Positions 23,414 to 30,532 of a stretch of DNA of 37,290 nucleotides are shown piece by piece. Position numbers and translations under genes: made by a program. Each line of letters begins with the position of its first letter. Positions within the stretch are counted from its first letter, which is position 1. This DNA comes from Rhodoplanes roseus (GTDB taxonomy: Bacteria > Pseudomonadota > Alphaproteobacteria > Rhizobiales > Xanthobacteraceae). Below the pieces are notes generated by a model. It was given only the letters and a program-made list of their open reading frames with translations, was not told the DNA's origin and did not search any database. Where the stretch lies: contig NZ_NPEX01000031.1 in NCBI RefSeq assembly GCF_003258865.1, positions 1-37,290 on the forward strand. Reading direction: 5' to 3'.

Positions 23414-24778
23414 ATGGCAAACGACACTCCCGGCCGGCCGACCGCCGCACCTTTCTGCTCCGCCTCCGACGCGTTCAAGGATGGAAGCGACACGCCGCGC
23501 AAGTTCCTGGAGCGGTGCCTGGAACGGCTCGAGGCCTGGGAACCCGCGATCGGGGCCTATGTCACCACCGATGTCGCGGGCGCGCGGGCGGCGGCCGACG
23601 CCTCGTCGGAGCGCTGGCGTGCCGGCCGGCCGCTCTCGACCATCGACGGCATGCCGGTCGGTATCAAGGACATCATCGACACGTTCGACCTGCCGACCCA
23701 GATGGGCTCGCCGATCTTCGACGGCTGGCAGGCGGGCCGCAACGCGGCGTCCGTGCTGGCGCTGTGCGACGCCGGCGCCGTGGTGGTGGGCAAGACGGTG
23801 ACGACCGAGTTCGCCGCCACCGAGCCGCGCGGCACCCGCAATCCCTGGGACACGACGCGCACGCCCGGCGGATCGAGCAGCGGCTCCGCCGCCGCGGTCG
23901 CCACCGGGTCGGTTAGCGCCGCGCTCGGCACCCAGGTGATCGGCTCGATCGTGCGGCCGGCGAGCTATTGCGGCTGCGTCGGCTTCAAGCCGACGGTCGG
24001 CGCGATCAATCGCGGCGGCAGCCACGACTATCTGAGCCAGAGCGCCACCGGCGTGCTGGCGGCGTCGCTCACCGATGCCTGGCAGGTGATGATCGAGATG
24101 GCCGTCCGGGTCGGCGGCGATCCCGGCTTCGAGGGCCTGTTCGGCCCGCTGAAAATGCCGGCGCCCAAGAAGCCGGCCCGCGTCGCCGTGCTGGAGACGG
24201 CCGGCTGGGCGGTCGCGACCGACGCCGCGAAGGCGGTGCTGCACGACGCCGCCGAGCGGCTCGCCCGCCAGGGCCTCGCCGTGGTGACGCGGCGCACCGA
24301 CCCACGGGTCGAGGCGGTCGAGCAGGGCATCGTCGACGCCTGGCCGCTCTCGAACCGCATCAACGCCTTCGAGTCGATCTGGCCCTACAAGGATTATCGC
24401 GCCCGCGACGCCGAGAAGCTGAGCCAGTCCTGCCGCGACCGGCTGGACGAGGCGGCGACCATCGGGCTCGACGGCTATCGGGCGGCGCTCGCCGAGCGCA
24501 ATCGGGTGCGCGCCCTCTACACGGCGCTCGCCGCCGATTGCGACGCCTGCATCGCGCTGCCGGCGCCGAGCGCCGCGCCGGTGGGCCTGCGGCCGACTGG
24601 GAACCCGATCTGCGTCGTTCCGGGATCGCTGCTCGGCGTGCCGGCCCTCTCGGTGCCGCTTTTCCAGGAGGCGGGGCTGCCGATGGGGCTCCAGGTGCTG
24701 GGCTTCGTCGATGGCGACGCCGACAGCTTCGCGATCTCGGCCTGGCTGAGCGACGCGCTCGGGCACGCCGATGCGTGA
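23414..24778 (+). CDS. amidase-signature family hydrolase
   Basis: A 454-residue amidase-signature enzyme. The Ser-cisSer-Lys triad is visible as Lys85 (VGIKDIID), Ser154 (PGGSSSGSAA) and Ser178 (GTQVIGSIVRPAS). The last motif follows the 'GTQ..GS..RPA' variant of the family rather than GTDTGGSIR. It hydrolyses a C-N amide-type bond; in a heteroaromatic pathway this could be the linear amide left after ring cleavage. The preceding gene's stop overlaps a possible GTG start at 23405; I prefer the ATG at 23414. Its 3' end overlaps the decarboxylase gene by 8 bp, so the genes are translationally coupled. Confidence 0.92.
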   Translation: MANDTPGRPTAAPFCSASDAFKDGSDTPRKFLERCLERLEAWEPAIGAYVTTDVAGARAAADASSERWRAGRPLSTIDGMPVGIKDIIDTFDLPTQMGSPIFDGWQAGRNAASVLALCDAGAVVVGKTVTTEFAATEPRGTRNPWDTTRTPGGSSSGSAAAVATGSVSAALGTQVIGSIVRPASYCGCVGFKPTVGAINRGGSHDYLSQSATGVLAASLTDAWQVMIEMAVRVGGDPGFEGLFGPLKMPAPKKPARVAVLETAGWAVATDAAKAVLHDAAERLARQGLAVVTRRTDPRVEAVEQGIVDAWPLSNRINAFESIWPYKDYRARDAEKLSQSCRDRLDEAATIGLDGYRAALAERNRVRALYTALAADCDACIALPAPSAAPVGLRPTGNPICVVPGSLLGVPALSVPLFQEAGLPMGLQVLGFVDGDADSFAISAWLSDALGHADA

Positions 24779-26456
24779 GCCGCCGGCGCTGCACCCGGCG
24801 CTGTCGCGCTGGATCGAGGATGCGGGGCTGCCGCGCGCCTATCCGGATCTGCACGACCATCTGTTGGCGCTCGCCCGCGCCGGCCTGCTGGTCGTGGTCG
24901 ACGAGCCGATCAACAAAGACACCGAGATGCACCCGCTGGTGCGGTGGCAGTATCGCGGCGGCATCTCCGAGCCCGACCGCAAGGCCTTCCTGTTCACCCA
25001 GCCGACCGATTCCAAGGGGCGCCGCTACGACGGCGCCGTGCTGGTCGCGGGGCTCGCCGCCAATCCGGAGGTGTATCGCATCGGCTTCGGACGGCCGCTC
25101 GAGGAGATCGGCCGCACCTGGGTCGCCGCCATCGCCACGCCGATCCCGCCGACCCTCGTCGAGACCGCTCCGTGCCAGGAGATCGTGGTGACGGGGGCGG
25201 ATCTCGATCGCGACGGGCATTCGCTCGACGGTCTGCCGGTGCCGATCTCGACGCCGGGATTCGACAACGCGCCCTATCTGTCGGCCGGGCACTACATCAC
25301 CAAGGATCCCGACACCGGCGTGCAGAACGTCGGCAACTATCGCGGCCAGCTCAAGGGGCCGCGGTGCCTCGGCATGAACCCGTCGGTCGAGCTGCGCGCC
25401 GGCATCTACGCGCACTGGCTGAAATACAAGGCGCGCGGCGAGCCGATGCCCTGCGCCGTGGTGGTCGGCTGCCCGCCCGCCGTGTCCTACGCCTCGGTGC
25501 AGAAGATGCCCGAGCATCTCGACGAGCTGGCGGTGGCGGGCGCCCTGGTCGGCAGCCCGATCAACGTGACGCGTGCCCGGACGGTCGACCTCCTGGTTCC
25601 GGCCGAGGCCGAGTACGTGATCGAAGGCTTCATCGCCACCGACATGCTGGAGCCCGAGGCGCCGTTCGGCGAATCGCACGGCTACGTCAATCTGCAGGAG
25701 TACAACGCCTATATGGAGGTGACGGCGATCACGCGCCGCCGCAACCCGATCCTCACCTCCTTCATCAGCCAGGTGACGCCGAGCGAATCCAGCGTGATCC
25801 GCAAGGCCGCGATGGAGCCGATGTTCCTCCATCACCTGAGGACCGCCCTGTCGATCCGCGGCGTCAAACGCGTCGCGATGCACGAGCCGCTGACCAGTTT
25901 GTATGCAGTGTTGGCGATCCAGTTCGAGCGCGGGGTGCCGGAGACCGAGGTGTGGCGCGCCCTCTACGGCGCCTCGACCCTGCACCGCTTCGCCGGAAAG
26001 TGGATCGTCGCGGTCGACGAGGACATCGATCCGGAGAACGCCGACGCGCTGTTCTGGGCCATGTCCTACCGCTGTCAGCCGCAGCACGATCTGCGCGTGC
26101 TCGATCACAAGGATCCGGGCCACGGCCCGAAAGGCCCGCGCGACGCGGGCGAAAGCGCGTCGGTGCTGATCAACGCGCTGCTGAAAGGTGTCTTCGCACC
26201 GGTCGCGCTGCCCCGTCGCGAGTTCATGGAGAACGCGAGGGCGATCTGGGAGCGTCTCGGCCTGCCGGCGCTCGAGCCGGAGGCGCCGTGGCACGGCTAC
26301 GAGCTGGGGCACTGGCCGGAGGCGCTGGCGCGCCAGGCCAGGCTCGCCGTGCAGAGCGATTACTTCGCGGTTGGTACGGAGCTTGCAAAACTCCGCCGCA
26401 GCGACGTGGCGATGAACGCGCCCGTCGCGCCGACCCCCGACCACGGACACGGCTGA
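24771..26456 (+). CDS. UbiD-family prFMN-dependent (de)carboxylase
   Basis: A 561-residue UbiD-family enzyme, which needs prenylated FMN and Mn2+ or K+ to decarboxylate (or carboxylate) unsaturated and aromatic acids. The family catalytic triad can be placed: Arg191 (NVGNYRGQL), Glu296 and Glu301 (EPEAPFGESHGYV, the five-residue Glu-Glu spacing of Fdc1/UbiD). The N-terminal part (about residues 22-60) has the usual LLVVVDEPINKDTEMHP. It is not the ubiquinone-pathway UbiD by context; it lies in a catabolic operon, overlapping the amidase gene by 8 bp. The prFMN synthase UbiX is not in the window and must be encoded elsewhere. It is somewhat longer than the common length of about 500 residues, with a Pro/His-rich tail. 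Confidence 0.93.
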   Translation: MREPPALHPALSRWIEDAGLPRAYPDLHDHLLALARAGLLVVVDEPINKDTEMHPLVRWQYRGGISEPDRKAFLFTQPTDSKGRRYDGAVLVAGLAANPEVYRIGFGRPLEEIGRTWVAAIATPIPPTLVETAPCQEIVVTGADLDRDGHSLDGLPVPISTPGFDNAPYLSAGHYITKDPDTGVQNVGNYRGQLKGPRCLGMNPSVELRAGIYAHWLKYKARGEPMPCAVVVGCPPAVSYASVQKMPEHLDELAVAGALVGSPINVTRARTVDLLVPAEAEYVIEGFIATDMLEPEAPFGESHGYVNLQEYNAYMEVTAITRRRNPILTSFISQVTPSESSVIRKAAMEPMFLHHLRTALSIRGVKRVAMHEPLTSLYAVLAIQFERGVPETEVWRALYGASTLHRFAGKWIVAVDEDIDPENADALFWAMSYRCQPQHDLRVLDHKDPGHGPKGPRDAGESASVLINALLKGVFAPVALPRREFMENARAIWERLGLPALEPEAPWHGYELGHWPEALARQARLAVQSDYFAVGTELAKLRRSDVAMNAPVAPTPDHGHG

Positions 26457-26484
26457 CGTCCGGTTGCGCAAGCGAGGAGATCCC

Positions 26485-27474
26485 ATGAGCTCACGAACGA
26501 ACTGTTCCCTCCGGAGCGTCGTGCTGCTCGCGATGGCGATGCTTCCGGCCGCAGCGGGCGCGGCCGAGCTGAAGCCGTGGCGGCACGGTGTCGTCGAGGC
26601 GAAGAGCGACGCCGGCTTCGTGTTCATGGCGGCCAAGGGCGGCTTCGCCGAGAAGCAGGGCCTCGACCTGCAGATGATCCAGTTCAAGGGCGATGCGCTG
26701 GCGCTGCGCGCCCTGCTGGCCGGCGAGCTGGACAGCTACGAGGGCAGCCCCGGCGCGCCGCTGATCGCCGGCTCGCGCGGCGCCGACGTCAAGATCACGG
26801 GCTGCTACTGGCCCGGCCTCACCTACGCGATCTACGCCAAGCCGAGCATCGCCAGCGCCGCCGACCTGAAGGGCAAGACGATGGCCATCTCGGGCCCGGG
26901 CGCACTGCCGGATCTGTTCGCCCGCGCCGTGCTGGAGAAGAACGGCATCACCGGCAAGGAGGTGCAGTTCAGCGTGCTGGGCAGCGACGCCGACCGCTTC
27001 AAGGCCGTCACGGCCGGCATCGTCGACGCCTCCGCGGCGTCGACCGAGTATGTCGCCGTCGCCGGACAGTACGGCGTCAAGCTGCTGGTCCATGCCCACG
27101 ATGTGGTGCCCGAGTACATTCGCTTCTGCACCTACGTCTCGGGCAAGACGCTGGCGCAGCGCGGCGACGACGCGGCGCGCTTCCTCGCCGCCGAGATGAC
27201 GGCCTGGAGACACGCCCTCGACAATCGCGACAAGATGATCGCCGTCACCCGGGAGGTGACCGGTGCCAAGCCGGACGATCCGCGTCCCGGCCACGTCTAC
27301 GACGAGGTGAAGCGCTACGAGGCGATCGATCCGACCATGCCGATCCAGGTCGAGAAGCTCACCTGGATGCGCGACCTGCTGATCAAGACCGGCAATCTGA
27401 CGAAGCCCGTCGAGGTTCCGTCAATGATCGACGAGAAGCCGCGGGCCCGTGCGCTCGAGCTGCTCGGCAAGTGA
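26485..27474 (+). CDS. NitT/TauT-type ABC transporter substrate-binding protein
   Basis: A 329-residue periplasmic binding protein of the NMT1/SsuA-like group. The signal peptide is the first 26 or 27 residues (hydrophobic SVVLLAMAMLPAAAGAA). The mature part shows the family course: WRHGVVEAKSDAGFVFMAAKGGFAEKQGLDLQ, then LRALLAGELDSYEG, SAADLKGKTMAISGPGALPD and a VTAGIVDASAAS loop. It captures the substrate of the import system encoded by the next two genes, perhaps the acid metabolised by the upstream enzymes. GAGGAG precedes the ATG at 26485, 28 bp after the decarboxylase gene, so it is part of the operon. Confidence 0.9.
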   Translation: MSSRTNCSLRSVVLLAMAMLPAAAGAAELKPWRHGVVEAKSDAGFVFMAAKGGFAEKQGLDLQMIQFKGDALALRALLAGELDSYEGSPGAPLIAGSRGADVKITGCYWPGLTYAIYAKPSIASAADLKGKTMAISGPGALPDLFARAVLEKNGITGKEVQFSVLGSDADRFKAVTAGIVDASAASTEYVAVAGQYGVKLLVHAHDVVPEYIRFCTYVSGKTLAQRGDDAARFLAAEMTAWRHALDNRDKMIAVTREVTGAKPDDPRPGHVYDEVKRYEAIDPTMPIQVEKLTWMRDLLIKTGNLTKPVEVPSMIDEKPRARALELLGK

Positions 27475-27526
27475 GACGCGACGGCGGAGCGCTGCGCGCA
27501 TCCGTCGATCCCCCCGGAGCGAACGA

Positions 27527-27545
27527 GAGCCCCCGTCGCGGGCTC
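27527..27545 (+). other. hairpin between the binding protein and ATPase genes
   Basis: The arms GAGCCC (27527-27532) and GGGCTC (27540-27545) lie directly upstream of the ATPase ribosome site (GAGGAGG). Such stems after binding-protein genes often protect the upstream message, giving more binding protein than ATPase. No T-run. Confidence 0.4.
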
Positions 27546-27558
27546 CGAGGAGGCGAAA

Positions 27559-28338
27559 ATGGGAGAAGTGAGCCTGGTCGACGTGTCCAAGCAGTTCACG
27601 TCGCGTGGATCGAATCCCCACACCGTGTTCGCCCTGCGGCGTGTCAGCTTCACCATCCGGGACGGCGAGGTCGCCGTCCTGATCGGGCCGAGCGGATGCG
27701 GCAAGACGACGGCGCTGCGCGTCGCGATGGGGCTGGAGCAGGCCAGCCACGGGCACGTGATGGTCGACGGACGCGAGGTGCACGGCTGCGGCCATGATCG
27801 CGGTATGGTGTTCCAGCACGCCGAGCTTCTGCCCTGGCTGACGGCGCTGCAGAACGTCGCGTTCGGTCTCGAGATGAAGGGCATGCGCGGGGCCGCCCTG
27901 CACGACACGGCGATGCGCTATCTCGAGCTCGTCGGCCTCAAGGACTCCTGGAACCGGCGACCTCATCAGCTCTCGGGCGGCATGCGTCAGCGCGTCGGCA
28001 TCGCGCGCGCGCTGGCGATCGACCCCAAGGTGCTGCTGATGGACGAGCCGTTCGGCGCGCTCGACGCGCAGACCCGCGAGTCGCTGCAGGTCGAGCTGCT
28101 CGACATCCAGGCCCGCACCGGCAAGACGATCCTGTTCGTCACCCACGATCTCGACGAGGCCGTGCTGCTCGCCGACCGTGTCGTGGTGATGCGCGACGGC
28201 GAGCTCCAGGAGATCGTCGATGTCGCGCTGCCGCGGCCGCGCGGCGACATCGGCGCGCTGCGCAGCTCGCCGGAGTTCGGCGCGATCCGCTACCGCATCT
28301 GGCAGGCCCTGCATCAGGCGCCGGCAGTGGTCCATTGA
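27559..28338 (+). CDS. NitT/TauT-type ABC transporter ATPase
   Basis: A 259-residue ABC ATPase, cytoplasmic energy unit of the importer. Walker A GPSGCGKTT (residues 43-51), Q-loop Gln86 (VFQHAELLPWLT), signature LSGGMRQR (138-145), Walker B VLLMDEPFGALD (158-169) and switch His196 (VTHDLDEA) are intact. It most resembles SsuB/TauB/NrtD-type ATPases. GAGGAGG precedes the ATG. The stop TGA at 28336-28338 is followed after 26 bp by the permease ATG. Confidence 0.95.
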   Translation: MGEVSLVDVSKQFTSRGSNPHTVFALRRVSFTIRDGEVAVLIGPSGCGKTTALRVAMGLEQASHGHVMVDGREVHGCGHDRGMVFQHAELLPWLTALQNVAFGLEMKGMRGAALHDTAMRYLELVGLKDSWNRRPHQLSGGMRQRVGIARALAIDPKVLLMDEPFGALDAQTRESLQVELLDIQARTGKTILFVTHDLDEAVLLADRVVVMRDGELQEIVDVALPRPRGDIGALRSSPEFGAIRYRIWQALHQAPAVVH

Positions 28339-28364
28339 CGTCCCCGGACCGCGAGGAGATCACC

Positions 28365-29189
28365 ATGGTCGATCTGGCCGGACAGAATCTGTCGCTCGAC
28401 GCCGCCGTGAGCCGCAGGGCCAAGCGCAGGCCGGTGCCGCGCTGGGTCATCACCTGCGCCACCATCGCGGCATTCGTGCTCGCCTGGGAGATCTTCGGGC
28501 GCGACGTCAACCCGGTGTTCGGCTCCTATCCGTCGGCCATCGCGGTCGCCGGCTGGGAGCTGATCGAGAGCGGCGAGCTCGGCAAGGCGTTGCTGGAGAG
28601 CGTCCAGCCCTTCGTCCTCGCCTATGCGCTCTCGATCGTGATCGGCGTGCCGCTCGGCCTGGTGCTAGGCCGCTCGCGCGTCGCCGAGGCGGCGCTCGGC
28701 ATCTTCGTCACCGGCGCGCATGCGATGCCGCTGGTCGCGCTGGTGCCGCTGCTCGTGCTCTGGCTCGGCCTCGGCTTCTGGGTGAAGGTCGCCGTGATCT
28801 TCCTGATGTGCGTGTTCCCGATCGCGATCAACACCTGGCTCGGCGTGAAGGTCGTGTCGAAGTCGCTGATCGAGGTCGGGCGGGCCTTCGTGGCCTCCGA
28901 CTTCGTGATCATGCGCCGCATCGTGCTGCCGGCGACGCTGCCCTACATCATGGCGGGGCTCAAGCTCGCGGTCGGCCGTGGCGTCGTCGCCATGGTGATC
29001 GCCGAGTTCTTCACCGCCATCTCGGGCCTCGGCGGCATCATCATCAACTCGGCCAACGCCTTCGACACGGCCCGGATGTTCGTTCCCATCGTGGTGCTGA
29101 TGGTGCTGGCGACGCTCCTGAACGCGCTGGTCGGCGCGATCGAGAAGCGGGTCGCCCCGTGGCAGGCCGAGATGGCGGCGCACGACTGA
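28365..29189 (+). CDS. NitT/TauT-type ABC transporter permease
   Basis: A 274-residue inner-membrane permease with about six hydrophobic helices and the cytoplasmic EAA loop (EVGRAFVASDFVIMRRIVLP, near residues 170-190) that contacts the ATPase. It completes a three-gene importer (binding protein, ATPase, permease) and is the last gene of the catabolic operon. The ATG at 28365 with GAGGAG upstream is preferred. An in-frame TTG at 28335, overlapping the ATPase stop, would add ten polar residues. A strong terminator follows 16 bp downstream. Confidence 0.93.
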   Translation: MVDLAGQNLSLDAAVSRRAKRRPVPRWVITCATIAAFVLAWEIFGRDVNPVFGSYPSAIAVAGWELIESGELGKALLESVQPFVLAYALSIVIGVPLGLVLGRSRVAEAALGIFVTGAHAMPLVALVPLLVLWLGLGFWVKVAVIFLMCVFPIAINTWLGVKVVSKSLIEVGRAFVASDFVIMRRIVLPATLPYIMAGLKLAVGRGVVAMVIAEFFTAISGLGGIIINSANAFDTARMFVPIVVLMVLATLLNALVGAIEKRVAPWQAEMAAHD

Positions 29190-29205
29190 GCACCCCGACC
29201 ACGTG

Positions 29206-29235
29206 AAAACGCCGGCAACGGGATGCCGGCGTTTT
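29206..29235. terminator. bidirectional intrinsic terminator ending the catabolic operon
   Basis: A perfect 12-bp stem, AAAACGCCGGCA (29206-29217) with TGCCGGCGTTTT (29224-29235), loop ACGGGA. The A- and T-runs are part of the stem ends, so it serves both the ABC permease (+) and the convergent reductase gene (-). Confidence 0.9.
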
Positions 29236-29257
29236 CGTCGCGATCGTGAGGAGACGG

Positions 29258-30364
29258 TTACGCCGGCTCGCCTTGCAGCACCGGATAATCCGTGTAGCCC
29301 TTCGCGCCGCCGCCGTAGAAGGTCGCCTGGTCCGGCGTGTTCAGCGGAGCGCCACGGCGCAGGCGCTCGACCAGATCCGGATTGGCGATGAAGGCCTTGC
29401 CGAAGGCGACGAGATCGACGCGGCCCGCCGCGACAGCCTCTTCGGCCAGCGCCGGCGTGTAGCCGTTGTTGGCCATGTAGGCGCCCTTGAAGGCACGGCG
29501 CAGCGCGACAAAATCGAACGGGATGTTGTCGCGCGGTCCGCCGGTCGCCCCCTCGATGACGTGCAGATAGGCCGGCTCCAGCGTGTTCATGCGCGCCACC
29601 AGATGCCCGAACAGCGCCGAGGGATCGCTGTCGGCGATGTCGTTCGCCGGGCTCACCGGCGAGATGCGGATGCCGGTCCGCTCGCGGCCGATCTCGTCGA
29701 TCACGGCGCCGAGAACGTCGAGGGTCAGCCGCACCCGGTTCTCCAGGGAGCCGCCGTACTCGTCGGTGCGCTTGTTGGTGCCGTCGCGCAGGAACTGGTC
29801 GAGCAGATAACCGTTCGCCGCATGGACCTCGACGCCGTCGAAGCCGGCCGCGATGGCGTTGGCCGCAGCGCTTCGGTAGGCCCCGACGATCCCCGGCAGC
29901 TCCTCGGTGCGCAGCGCGCGCGGTGTCGAGGTCTCGACGAACTGTCCGCCGGCCCAGGTCTTGGTCTTCGCCGCGATGGCGGAGGGTGCGACCGGCGGGC
30001 GGCCGCCCGGCTGCAGCGACACGTGCGAGACGCGACCCACGTGCCAGAGCTGGATGACGATGCGGCCACCCTTGGCATGCACGGCGTCCGTCACGGCGCG
30101 CCAGCCGGCGATCTGCTCGGGGGAGTGGATGCCCGGCGTCGCCTCGTAGCCCTGTCCTTCCGGACAGATCTGGCTCGCCTCGGTGATCAGCAGGCCGGCC
30201 GACGCGCGCTGCGCATAATATTCGGCGGCGAGCGGCCCGGCGACATTGCCGGCGGCGGCCCGGTTGCGGGTCAGCGGGGCCATGACGATGCGGTTGGGAA
30301 GGTCCATGCCGCCGAGCCGGAACGGCTGGAAGAGCTTGCCGGAAGGTCCGGGACTGGTCATCAT
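29258..30364 (-). CDS. Old Yellow Enzyme-family ene-reductase (NemA/OPR-like)
   Basis: A 368-residue FMN-dependent TIM-barrel reductase that reduces activated C=C bonds (enones, nitro-alkenes, sometimes nitro compounds) with NAD(P)H. Family motifs: KLFQPFRLGGMDLPNRIVMAPLTR at the start (residues 10-33), LWHVGRVSH (about 107-115), and the active-site His181-x-x-Asn184-x-Tyr186 (HAANGYLLDQFLRDG), followed by NKRTDEYGGSLENR. Two tandem ATGs (30364 and 30361) follow GAGG; upstream in-frame ATGs give a non-homologous leader and are rejected. It converges on the catabolic operon but has its own promoter. It may be a general detoxification enzyme; a part in ring reduction is possible but unproven. 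Confidence 0.9.
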   Translation of the reverse strand: MMTSPGPSGKLFQPFRLGGMDLPNRIVMAPLTRNRAAAGNVAGPLAAEYYAQRASAGLLITEASQICPEGQGYEATPGIHSPEQIAGWRAVTDAVHAKGGRIVIQLWHVGRVSHVSLQPGGRPPVAPSAIAAKTKTWAGGQFVETSTPRALRTEELPGIVGAYRSAAANAIAAGFDGVEVHAANGYLLDQFLRDGTNKRTDEYGGSLENRVRLTLDVLGAVIDEIGRERTGIRISPVSPANDIADSDPSALFGHLVARMNTLEPAYLHVIEGATGGPRDNIPFDFVALRRAFKGAYMANNGYTPALAEEAVAAGRVDLVAFGKAFIANPDLVERLRRGAPLNTPDQATFYGGGAKGYTDYPVLQGEPA

Positions 30365-30532
30365 GATGCCTCGTGACTCGCGTCGAAATTGCATGACGAA
30401 CGACGCGCGCGGAGCGGGCCACGCCATCGCTGTGCGATCTGGGATGCCGGCCTGCGACATCCCGACCTCACTTGGGTGCAGTGCACGCGTTCGTCAATGG
30501 CGCGTGCGGAGTAGCGCGTTCACGGCCAGCAC

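Noticed and set aside
19148-29189. Complete nicotinate fermentation cluster
   Set aside because: Only the enamidase homologue matches. Nicotinate dehydrogenase, 6-hydroxynicotinate reductase, methyleneglutarate mutase and the other genes are missing.
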